DNA of 27,861 bases from CAYVGO01 sp964450725 (GTDB lineage Bacteria; Bacteroidota; Bacteroidia; Bacteroidales; UBA932): positions 1-27,861 of the forward strand of contig CAYVGO010000027.1 in NCBI GenBank assembly GCA_964450725.1. Direction: 5' to 3'. This document shows positions 17,481 to 24,003 of the stretch, in pieces. How positions within the stretch are numbered: position 1 is the first letter of the stretch; every line of letters starts with the position of its first letter. Below the pieces are notes generated by a model. It searched no databases. It was not told where the DNA came from and was given only the letters and a program-made list of their open reading frames with translations. A program made the position numbers and the translations under genes.

Positions 17481-17511
17481 ATACAAAAGGCAAACTATTT
17501 GCCTTTTGTAT
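17481..17511 (-). terminator. Terminator after rpsO
   Basis: A perfect 14-bp inverted repeat, ATACAAAAGGCAAA (17481-17494) and TTTGCCTTTTGTAT (17498-17511), with a 3-nt loop, lies 5 nt past the rpsO stop. Some read-through into apt-pnp is possible because no clear promoter is visible between the hairpin and apt. Confidence 0.75.
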
Positions 17512-17515
17512 TCTA

Positions 17516-17785
17516 CTATCTACGTAAGCCTAACTCTTTTATAATTGCTCTATAACGTACAATATCAATCTTCTTAAGGTAATCAAGTTGACCTCTACGT
17601 TTACCAATAAGTTTTAACAAAGAGTGCTTGGTTCCAAAATCTTTTTTATTTTTTTCCAAGTGCTTAGTTAAATGATTGATACGGTATGAAAATAACGCTA
17701 TTTGGCTCTCAGGAGAACCAGTATCGGTATTAGACTTTCCGTATTTACTGAAAATTTCAGTTTTTTGGGTTGACGTTAAATACAT
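17516..17785 (-). CDS. rpsO: 30S ribosomal protein S15
   Basis: An 89-residue small-subunit protein that binds 16S rRNA at the h20/h21/h22 junction and forms part of bridge B4. Seen: GKSNTDTGSPESQIALFSYRI, then NHLTKHLEKNKKDFGTKHSLLKL, and GKRRGQLDYLKK, all standard S15 blocks. The length is exactly that of the family. A TACCTTTG element lies 33-40 nt upstream and a hairpin terminator directly downstream, so it can be expressed on its own. Confidence 0.98.
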   Translation of the reverse strand: MYLTSTQKTEIFSKYGKSNTDTGSPESQIALFSYRINHLTKHLEKNKKDFGTKHSLLKLIGKRRGQLDYLKKIDIVRYRAIIKELGLRR

Positions 17786-17817
17786 AATTTATCTTCTGTG
17801 ATAATGAATAATGGCTG

Positions 17818-17825
17818 CAAAGGTA
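17818..17825 (-). promoter_or_regulatory. Bacteroidota-type -7 element upstream of rpsO
   Basis: On the minus strand this reads TACCTTTG, an exact match to TAnnTTTG, 32 nt before the rpsO ATG. No good -33 TTG was found at 19-21 nt spacing. Confidence 0.5.
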
Positions 17826-17922
17826 ATATTTTTTTAGGAAAAAATGCCGATGATTTGCAAAAAGAGTATAAACTAAATTTTTCAAATGAAAAATCAGCAT
17901 ATCAAAGGAGGTTGTACCAATA

Positions 17923-17966
17923 AAATATTATTAGTATCTGCCTTTTTACAAATACTAATAATATTT
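17923..17966 (-). terminator. Hairpin terminator after the RRM protein gene
   Basis: AAATATTATTAGTAT (17923-17937) and ATACTAATAATATTT (17952-17966) form a perfect 15-bp A/T-rich stem with a 14-nt loop, 22 nt past the stop of the minus-strand RRM gene. It separates that gene from the rpsO promoter. Confidence 0.65.
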
Positions 17967-17988
17967 GGAATATCGTTTTAGGTTATTC

Positions 17989-18285
17989 TTAGTATCTTCT
18001 ACTGTTATATCCTCCACCGCGATTATTAGTAGAACTTCTATCCGCTTTGGGACGTGCTACATTAACGCTAATTGTTTTACCTTCAAAATTGGTTTCGTTC
18101 AATTCTTCAATGGCACTTTTTGCTTCTGTATCGTTGGGCATTTCTACAAATCCGAAACCTCTAGATCTTCCGGTTTCTCGGTCTGTGATAATGTTTGCCG
18201 AGGATACTTCTCCGTATTGCGAAAATAAATTTTGTAAGCTTTCGTTATTAGTATTCCAGCTTAAGTTTGAAACATAAATGTTCAT
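17989..18285 (-). CDS. RRM-domain RNA-binding protein
   Basis: A 98-residue single-RRM protein of the type found in cyanobacteria and Bacteroidota. Seen: RNP2 IYVSNL at residues 3-8, RNP1 RGFGFVEM at about 42-49, and a short Gly/Arg/Ser-rich tail (NNRGGGYNSRRY). The domain is complete and fills residues 1-80. It is the second gene after a cold-shock-domain gene, separated by 25 nt, so two RNA-binding proteins are probably coexpressed. In Bacteroidota such proteins act as global RNA-binding regulators; a role here is inferred from the family only. Confidence 0.92.
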   Translation of the reverse strand: MNIYVSNLSWNTNNESLQNLFSQYGEVSSANIITDRETGRSRGFGFVEMPNDTEAKSAIEELNETNFEGKTISVNVARPKADRSSTNNRGGGYNSRRY

Positions 18286-18310
18286 TTTGTTTTTTTTGTT
18301 TAATTAATAA

Positions 18311-18751
18311 TTATTTGTTTATGATTGATATGTGTACTGCGTTTACTCCGCGAGTTCCATGTTCAATTTCAAATGTTACCTTGTCTCCTTCTGCAATATT
18401 GGTAGGAGCCGATGATATATGAAAAAAGTATTGTTCGTTATTGTCTGAATCTTTGATGAAGCCGTAACCTTTAGAAACGTTGAAGTGTTCTACGCGGCCG
18501 TTGTGAATATTGTTGGTTATTTCTTCTTGTTTGGGAGTTGAAATTACGACGTCACTGATATCAATACTATCTTTAGATTTTTCTTGTGGTGTAGAATGTA
18601 AAATTCCGTTTTCATCTGTATATGCTAACATCTCTTCAAACGATCGTGTGCCGGAACTTTGACGTTCTTCTTTACGTTTCTGTTTTTCCACACGTTTTTG
18701 TTGTTTTAGTTTTTCCCTGTCTTTTTTTCCGGTCGTGATTCGTTTTGCCAT
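18311..18751 (-). CDS. Cold-shock-domain protein with basic N-terminal extension
   Basis: A 146-residue protein. Residues 1-32 are strongly basic and Lys/Arg-rich (a KLKQQKRVEKQKRKEER-type helix), followed by an acidic linker and a C-terminal cold-shock domain at about 83-144 with RNP1-like KGYGFIKD and RNP2-like YFFHIS. The domain binds single-stranded RNA/DNA; the extension may add nonspecific nucleic-acid affinity. Such CspA-fold proteins with charged N-terminal extensions are common in Bacteroidota. It leads a two-gene unit with the RRM gene. No TAnnTTTG promoter was recognised in the 87-bp upstream spacer. Confidence 0.88.
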   Translation of the reverse strand: MAKRITTGKKDREKLKQQKRVEKQKRKEERQSSGTRSFEEMLAYTDENGILHSTPQEKSKDSIDISDVVISTPKQEEITNNIHNGRVEHFNVSKGYGFIKDSDNNEQYFFHISSAPTNIAEGDKVTFEIEHGTRGVNAVHISIINK

Positions 18752-18838
18752 TCTAAGATTTTTTAGCAGTAATGAATGTTGTAGTAATGAGTTTTATTTT
18801 ATTTGTAAAATGTATTTAGATAAATGAAGAAACTATAC

Positions 18839-19906
18839 TTAACCTTCATTGAGAGAATATTCTTCTTTCAGGCGCGCGATAACTTCTGGTACCGTACTGA
18901 TTTTTTCAGCCAAATGAGCATTCGCTCCGGCAAATACATAACCTTTACTTAAATCCCCTTTGGCAGCATGATATAATGCTTTGATAATGCAATATTCACT
19001 TGTTTGATATTCGCAAGTTTTAATACAGTGGAACGGACAACTTTTAGGTTTGGTTAATCCTTCATTAATTTTGTTTATAAATTTTCCGGTAATGGCTCGT
19101 CCGGGCATTCCCACAGGGCTGTTAATTATAATAATATCTTCAGCCGTGGAGTTTATGTAAGATTGTTTGAATAATTCAGAAGCATCACACTCTGTAGTGG
19201 GAACGAATATACTGCCCATTTGTACACCTGATGCTCCAAGATTAATAAAACGTAAAATATCCTGACCTGTTGAAATACCTCCGGCTGCAATGACCGGAAT
19301 ATTTTTTTGTTCTTGATATTCAGCAGCAATGGTAACAACTTCAGGAATTAGGTTTTCAAGAGAATAATTGTCATCTCCAATTTGGTCACGTCGAAATCCA
19401 AGATGTCCACCAGCTTTAGGTCCTTCAACAACAATGGCATCTGGAAGATAATTATAAAGCGAATCCCATTTTTGACAAATAATTTTTGCGGCTCGTGCTG
19501 ATGACACAATCGGTACAAGAAGTGTTTTATTGTCTTTTTCAAGATAAGAGGGAAGGTTTAGAGGAAGTCCGGCTCCCGAAAAAATAATATCTACTTTTTC
19601 AGAAATTGCCGTTTTTACCATATCAATATAATTAGACATGGCTACCATTATGTTAACTCCGATAATTCCTTTTGATTTTTCACGCACTTTGCGTAATTCT
19701 TCTTTTAGTCCAAAAATACAATCACTAAAATAATTACTTTTTTCTTGACGGTGTAAAAGTCCCATTCCAGCGCAGGAAATCACTCCGATTCCTCCTTCGT
19801 TGGCAACCGCGGCAGCTAATCCTGACAAGGATACTCCAACGCCCATCCCTCCCTGTATAATAGGAAGTTTAACTTCAAAACCACCAATAAAAAAAGATTT
19901 CATCAT
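18839..19906 (-). CDS. Nitronate monooxygenase / FabK-like FMN TIM-barrel protein
   Basis: A 355-residue FMN-dependent TIM-barrel protein of the NPD (2-nitropropane dioxygenase) family. Seen: LPIIQGGMGVGVS at the start, GVISCAGMG, GVNIMVAMSNY, EGPKAGGHLGF around the active-site region, PVIAAGGIS and GASGVQMGSIF, the phosphate-binding end of the barrel. The C-terminal part has Cys290, Cys294, Cys298 and Cys306 (Cx3Cx3Cx7C), typical of an anaerobe-associated subgroup whose substrate is not established. Real substrates may be nitronates or enoyl groups (FabK-like). A strong hairpin lies 15 nt upstream of the start. Transcribed divergently from the activase gene. ATG at 19903 is an equivalent start. 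Confidence 0.85.
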   Translation of the reverse strand: MMKSFFIGGFEVKLPIIQGGMGVGVSLSGLAAAVANEGGIGVISCAGMGLLHRQEKSNYFSDCIFGLKEELRKVREKSKGIIGVNIMVAMSNYIDMVKTAISEKVDIIFSGAGLPLNLPSYLEKDNKTLLVPIVSSARAAKIICQKWDSLYNYLPDAIVVEGPKAGGHLGFRRDQIGDDNYSLENLIPEVVTIAAEYQEQKNIPVIAAGGISTGQDILRFINLGASGVQMGSIFVPTTECDASELFKQSYINSTAEDIIIINSPVGMPGRAITGKFINKINEGLTKPKSCPFHCIKTCEYQTSEYCIIKALYHAAKGDLSKGYVFAGANAHLAEKISTVPEVIARLKEEYSLNEG

Positions 19907-19921
19907 TATATTTTAATGTAT

Positions 19922-19957
19922 GTCGCTTGTAATGCTTAATACAAAGCATCAAGCGAC
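19922..19957 (-). promoter_or_regulatory. Hairpin in the leader of the NPD-family gene
   Basis: GTCGCTTG (19922-19929) plus ATGCTT (19932-19937) pair with AAGCAT (19944-19949) plus CAAGCGAC (19950-19957), giving 14 pairs with a 2-nt bulge and a 6-nt loop. It ends 15 nt before the minus-strand ATG at 19906. It may be an mRNA leader structure or an operator palindrome. The G/C-richer outer stem stands out from the AT-rich surroundings. Confidence 0.5.
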
Positions 19958-20083
19958 TGTTGATACTTCGAACAAAGGAATTGATAATGATGTCGAATTT
20001 GGGAATGGATACTTTACTCAAGAAGTAAGTAAAGTCAAACGGTACAAAGAAGATGTCAGTATAAACTCAGTTGTTTATGGCGA

Positions 20084-20091
20084 CAAAGGTA
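20084..20091 (-). promoter_or_regulatory. Possible -7 element for the NPD-family gene
   Basis: Reads TACCTTTG on the minus strand, matching TAnnTTTG, but lies about 178 nt from the start codon and lacks a clear -33 TTG. If real, the transcript leader would contain the 19922-19957 hairpin. Confidence 0.3.
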
Positions 20092-20338
20092 AACTTATTA
20101 TTCGGTAATTCCTAATATCGTTATGCTTTGTCTTATTTTTGAAAAGTATTTAAGGGACAATTTGAATAGAGAAAGATTTAAATATACTTTAAATTTGCTC
20201 AATGAAAGGCGTGAAGTTTGGTAAATAACAGAAACGTGACCTAAATGCCTCATATTATTATATAACTTTTTCACTATTTTCTTCCTTCGTAGTGATAAAA
20301 AAATAATATTTCTGTGAAGTAACCTCAATATTTTTTTT

Positions 20339-20346
20339 TACTTTTG
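20339..20346 (+). promoter_or_regulatory. Bacteroidota-type -7 element upstream of the activase gene
   Basis: TACTTTTG, identical to the element upstream of panD, lies 39 nt before the ATG at 20386, preceded by a run of T. No -33 TTG at ideal spacing. It may drive the whole activase-ATPase-DUF4276-korAB run, since no other promoter or terminator was recognised until after korB. Confidence 0.45.
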
Positions 20347-20385
20347 TGTCATTTTAATTTGATATTAAGTAGTTAGATTTACAGT

Positions 20386-22149
20386 ATGCAGCAAAAATAT
20401 CGTTTAGGATTAGACGTAGGTTCAACAACGGCAAAAATAGTGTTGTTAAATAATGATAATACAATTGTGTATCATCATTACCAAAGACATAATACCAAGA
20501 TAAAAGAAACGGTTTCTTTGTTTTTACACCAAATTACGGAAAAATTTGGTAATTTAGATGTAGAAATAGCAGTTACGGGTTCTGCCGGAATGGGGATTGC
20601 AGAAGCAGGTGAATTACCTTTTGTACAAGAAGTGGTGGCGGCTTCTGCTTTGATTTTCAAGCAATATAAAGATGTAAGAACGTTGATTGATTTGGGAGGT
20701 GAGGATTCCAAAATGATTTTCTTTCATCCGGACAGACAGCCTGACATTCGAATGAATGGTAATTGTGCCGGAGGTACAGGTGCTTTTATAGATCAAATGG
20801 CCGCTCTATTGAACATCAATATTTTGGATTTGGATAATCATTTAGAAGATAATGCTACAGTTTACCCCATTGCTTCACGTTGTGGTGTATTTGCCAAAAC
20901 AGATGTGCAAAATTTAATCAGTAGAGAAGTGACAAAGTCTGATATTATTGCGTCAATTTATCATGCCATAGCCGTACAAACCGTCAATACTTTAGCACGT
21001 GCGGCTGATATTGTTCCTAAAATATTGTTTAGCGGAGGTCCGTTTTCTTTTCTACCCAAAATACAAGATTATTTTCTAAAAGTACTCAATATTTCACCCT
21101 TGGATGTGGTGAAAGCAGATCATCCTGCATTAATTTCTGCATTGGGAGCAGCATTAATAGAAATGGATGAAAATGAATTTTCTATACAGGAACTGATAGA
21201 CAGAGTACAGAAAGAAAAAATAGAAATAGAAACTCGTACCCAAAGTTTACCTAAATTATTTGCAGATAAAGAAGAATATAATTTTTGGATAACCAAAGAA
21301 AAAGAGGTAGAGTTGGTGAAAAAAATAGAGGTCAAAGATTATCTTTCTCATAATGCTTTTTTAGGAATTGACAGTGGCTCTACAACTACAAAAATTGCGG
21401 TAATAGGAGATGATAATGAATTATTGTTCAGATACTATGCACACAACAATGGCAATCCTCTGAATACCGTAAAAGAAGGTTTGAGGAAGTTTCAGGAGGA
21501 AGTAAATGCTTCCGGAAAAAAAATAGACATTGTAAAAAGTACGGTTACGGGTTATGGTGAAGATTTGATTAAAGCCGCATTTGGAATAAATTACGGAGTG
21601 GTAGAGACTGTGGCACATTACACGGCGGCACATTTCTTGAATCCAAAATTGTCGTTTGTATTAGACATCGGAGGACAGGATATGAAAGCCATTTTTATCA
21701 AGAATGGTGAAATTAGTCGTATTGAGTTGAATGAAGCATGTTCTTCGGGGTGCGGTTCTTTTGTAGAAACATTTGCTAAATCTTTGGGGTACACCGCACC
21801 GGAATTTGCTGTATTGGCATGTGAGGCTGAACAACCTTACGATTTAGGTACGCGATGTACGGTGTTTATGAACTCTAAAGTAAAACAAGCATTACGAGAA
21901 AAGGCTACAGTTGCCGATATTGCAGCAGGACTGTCATATTCTATTATTAGAAATTGTTTGCACAAGGTTTTAAAGTTTAATGACTTGGAGGAAATGGGAG
22001 AACATATTGTTGTGCAAGGAGGTGCTTTTAAAAATGCTTCCATACAGCGAGCATTGGAAAAAATGGTGGGGAGAAAAGTAACTTGCAGTAAAATACCAGA
22101 GTTGATGGGAGCCTACGGAGCTGCATTGATTGCAAAAAATCAAAAGTAA
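20386..22149 (+). CDS. Tandem-domain acyl-CoA dehydratase activase (BadF/BadG/BcrA/BcrD family)
   Basis: A 587-residue protein with two ASKHA-fold ATPase domains. Family members use ATP to drive one electron from a [4Fe-4S] cluster into 2-hydroxyacyl-CoA dehydratases or benzoyl-CoA reductases. Domain 1 (about 5-255): LGLDVGSTTAK with Asp10, cluster Cys127 in NCAGGTGAF and Cys166 in SRCGVFAKTD. Domain 2 (about 322-585): LGIDSGSTTTK with Asp329, Cys452 and Cys456 in ACSSGCGSF, Cys491 in TRCTVFMNSK. Nucleotide and cluster residues are intact. In many Bacteroidota and Clostridia these two domains are only the first ~40% of a ~1,400-residue protein followed by DUF2229 and HgdB-like parts; those parts are absent here. 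The next gene starts 5 nt later. The substrate is unknown. Confidence 0.88.
   Translation: MQQKYRLGLDVGSTTAKIVLLNNDNTIVYHHYQRHNTKIKETVSLFLHQITEKFGNLDVEIAVTGSAGMGIAEAGELPFVQEVVAASALIFKQYKDVRTLIDLGGEDSKMIFFHPDRQPDIRMNGNCAGGTGAFIDQMAALLNINILDLDNHLEDNATVYPIASRCGVFAKTDVQNLISREVTKSDIIASIYHAIAVQTVNTLARAADIVPKILFSGGPFSFLPKIQDYFLKVLNISPLDVVKADHPALISALGAALIEMDENEFSIQELIDRVQKEKIEIETRTQSLPKLFADKEEYNFWITKEKEVELVKKIEVKDYLSHNAFLGIDSGSTTTKIAVIGDDNELLFRYYAHNNGNPLNTVKEGLRKFQEEVNASGKKIDIVKSTVTGYGEDLIKAAFGINYGVVETVAHYTAAHFLNPKLSFVLDIGGQDMKAIFIKNGEISRIELNEACSSGCGSFVETFAKSLGYTAPEFAVLACEAEQPYDLGTRCTVFMNSKVKQALREKATVADIAAGLSYSIIRNCLHKVLKFNDLEEMGEHIVVQGGAFKNASIQRALEKMVGRKVTCSKIPELMGAYGAALIAKNQK
22138..22144 (+). repeat. 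Left copy of 7-bp direct repeat flanking the ATPase/DUF4276 cassette
   Basis: AAATCAA inside the last codons of the activase gene; an identical copy lies at 23983-23989, just after the DUF4276 stop. Joining the two copies would give the activase an in-frame TAA directly after this heptamer. A 7-mer match is weak evidence in such AT-rich DNA. Confidence 0.35.
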
Positions 22150-22154
22150 AAATC

Positions 22155-23309
22155 ATGAGACCAAAGCACAATATCATCAAACTAAAAAAAATGACCCTCA
22201 GTGGTTTTAAATCATTTAATCAGGATGATCATACCATTGAGTTTGGAGATATTACAGTACTTATTGGTGCTAATGGCTCAGGGAAAAGCAATGTAGTTTC
22301 ATTTTTCAAGATGATAGGATACATGATGACAGGTGCTTTACAGCAATACATAGGACAATTGGGTGGTGCTAACTCTGTACTGCATTTTGGAGCAAAAACA
22401 ACATCAAAGTTGTCGGCTAAACTTGAGTTTGGGAATGAATCTTATTATGATAAATATTATTTTTCTCTTGTTCATGCTGCACAAGACAGTTTAATTTTCA
22501 CGCATGAGATTTTATCTTTTCAAGACAAGAAAAAGTATTCACAATTGCGAGATATTGAATTGCCAATATCTGGTACAAAAGAGAGTGGATTGAAATTAGA
22601 CCTTCCTAAATTAAAAGACCTTACCCCAATAAAAATTATCTATACATTATTGAAAAAATGTATGGTTTATCAGTTTCATGATACTTCTGCTACATCAAAA
22701 ATTAGAAGTTCAAGTTATATCAACCAAGACGATTTTTTGTACAGCGATGGCGGTAATCTTCCTGCTTTTCTTTATGGAATGAAGGAAAATTCAACAACAT
22801 ATCCTTACTATCAAAAAATTGTAAGGCATGTAAAACAGGTATTTCCTCATTTTCGAGATTTTTCATTACAGCCGTCATCAAGTAACAATAACTATATTTT
22901 GCTGGACTGGTTTGGCGACAATGTACCTGAATATAAATTTGGAGTACATCAATTATCAGATGGAACTTTGCGTTTCATTGCCTTAACTGCATTGTTGTTA
23001 CAACCTCCTCAAAATTTACCCTCGGTTATTGTGTTAGATGAACCCGAACTTGGTTTACACCCATTTGCTATTACAGCATTGGCGAGTATGATAAAAATAG
23101 CAAGCCGTCATGCTCAAGTAATTTTAGCCACACAAAGTCCTGCATTGTTAGATGAGTTTATCCCAGAACAAATTACGGTAATAGAACACGATCCGAAATC
23201 AAACTCAAGTATTTTCAAAAAATTTACTACAGAAGATTTGAACTATTGGATGCAAGATTATACGTTGAGTGAGATTTGGAATAAAAATATATTGGGAGGT
23301 AACCCATGA
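22155..23309 (+). CDS. AAA_21-type (SMC/OLD-like ABC) ATPase, putative defence protein
   Basis: A 384-residue ATPase of the overcoming-lysogenization-defect/AAA_21 class. Seen: GFKSF leading strand, Walker A GANGSGKSN at 38-46, Q-loop region near 60-70, signature LSDGT at 267-271, Walker B VIVLDEP with Asp295 and Glu296, and switch segment ATQSPALLDE at 325-334. There is no fused nuclease domain: the insert between Walker A and the signature (about 70-260) is of moderate size, with no long coiled coil. The effector is probably the next gene, whose ATG overlaps this stop (ATGA, 23306-23309). The ATPase-sensor plus TOPRIM-like effector layout resembles PARIS (AriA/AriB) and related conflict systems. 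It starts 5 nt after the activase and has markedly fewer CCG trinucleotides than its neighbours, which suggests acquisition. Defence function is inferred, not shown. Confidence 0.85.
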   Translation: MRPKHNIIKLKKMTLSGFKSFNQDDHTIEFGDITVLIGANGSGKSNVVSFFKMIGYMMTGALQQYIGQLGGANSVLHFGAKTTSKLSAKLEFGNESYYDKYYFSLVHAAQDSLIFTHEILSFQDKKKYSQLRDIELPISGTKESGLKLDLPKLKDLTPIKIIYTLLKKCMVYQFHDTSATSKIRSSSYINQDDFLYSDGGNLPAFLYGMKENSTTYPYYQKIVRHVKQVFPHFRDFSLQPSSSNNNYILLDWFGDNVPEYKFGVHQLSDGTLRFIALTALLLQPPQNLPSVIVLDEPELGLHPFAITALASMIKIASRHAQVILATQSPALLDEFIPEQITVIEHDPKSNSSIFKKFTTEDLNYWMQDYTLSEIWNKNILGGNP

Positions 23310-23980
23310 GTAAATATATTCGACTCAATATAACAACAGAAGGAAAAACAGAACTTCAGTTTGTAAAAGATGTTTTATCTGAACATTTACAACAGTTTGG
23401 AATTTACTGCGATGTTAGAAGTGTATTGACCAGTAGAGAACATAAACAGAGAGGGGGAATGACCACTTATAGAAAAGCAAAGGAGGATATTGTACAATGG
23501 ATGAAAGAGCAAAAGACACAAAATGTGAGATTTTCGACCATGTTTGATTTTTATGCTTTACCTAATGATTTTCCAGGATACTCCGATGCTCAAAAATTAA
23601 GCGACCCATACCAAAAAGTAAAATGTATTGAAGAGGCGTTTGCCAAAGATATAAATGACCACAGGTTTACTCCGTATATTCAACTACATGAGTTTGAAGC
23701 CTTACTTTTTACGGATATAGATATGTTGCTATTGGAGTATGAAGATAGAAAAATTGAAGTACAGAATCTAAAAAAACAACTGTTGGAACAGTGCAATAAT
23801 AATCCGGAATTAGTAAATGATAAGAGAGAAACTTCGCCATCTCATAGAATTATTCAACAAATTCCAGAGTATCAAAAAGTAAGTTCTGGTTCTTTGATTG
23901 CGGAGTTGCTTTCCATTGAAAAGATAAGGGAGAAATGCTCTCATTTTCATGAGTGGGTAGAAAAACTTGAGAAATTGTAA
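23306..23980 (+). CDS. DUF4276 family protein (TOPRIM-like putative effector)
   Basis: A 224-residue DUF4276 protein. Seen: an N-terminal strand followed by TTEGKTEL with Glu12 and Glu16, the MFDFYALP block with Asp81, the highly typical LHEFEALLF block (residues 127-135), and the C-terminal pattern SPSHRI ... SGSLIAELLSIEKIREKC ... FHEWVEKL. The Glu-rich first motif and the Asp motif after a strand resemble TOPRIM-type metal sites such as RloB and the AriB/DUF4435 group; this relation is my recollection plus pattern matching, not a search result. DUF4276 genes are commonly paired with AAA_21 ATPases, as here through a 4-nt overlap. I infer a nuclease-like effector controlled by the ATPase. 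The gene appears complete. korA follows after 23 nt. Confidence 0.82.
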   Translation: MSKYIRLNITTEGKTELQFVKDVLSEHLQQFGIYCDVRSVLTSREHKQRGGMTTYRKAKEDIVQWMKEQKTQNVRFSTMFDFYALPNDFPGYSDAQKLSDPYQKVKCIEEAFAKDINDHRFTPYIQLHEFEALLFTDIDMLLLEYEDRKIEVQNLKKQLLEQCNNNPELVNDKRETSPSHRIIQQIPEYQKVSSGSLIAELLSIEKIREKCSHFHEWVEKLEKL

Positions 23981-23982
23981 AC

Positions 23983-23989
23983 AAATCAA
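23983..23989 (+). repeat. Right copy of 7-bp direct repeat flanking the ATPase/DUF4276 cassette
   Basis: AAATCAA, identical to 22138-22144. It begins two bases after the DUF4276 stop and is followed directly by TAA and then, after 11 nt, the korA ATG. This fits a duplicated target or a recombination junction, but chance cannot be excluded. Confidence 0.35.
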
Positions 23990-24003
23990 TAAAATAAATA
24001 ATT

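Larger units (their letters stand above)
19907..20385. other. Divergent intergenic region
   Basis: A 479-bp spacer between the divergent NPD-family gene and the activase gene. It holds the 5' hairpin at 19922-19957, a possible minus-strand -7 element TACCTTTG at 20084-20091, and a plus-strand -7 element at 20339-20346 for the activase. A 62-codon plus-strand frame (19920-20108) has no recognisable similarity and begins within the hairpin, so I do not call it a gene. Confidence 0.6.

Noticed and set aside
19920..20108. Plus-strand 62-residue frame in the divergent spacer
   Set aside because: No recognisable similarity, it begins over the leader hairpin of the neighbouring gene, and no promoter element precedes it.
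20098..20328. Minus-strand 76-residue frame in the divergent spacer
   Set aside because: Composition is low-complexity AT-rich, there is no similarity, and it would overlap the activase promoter region without its own signals.
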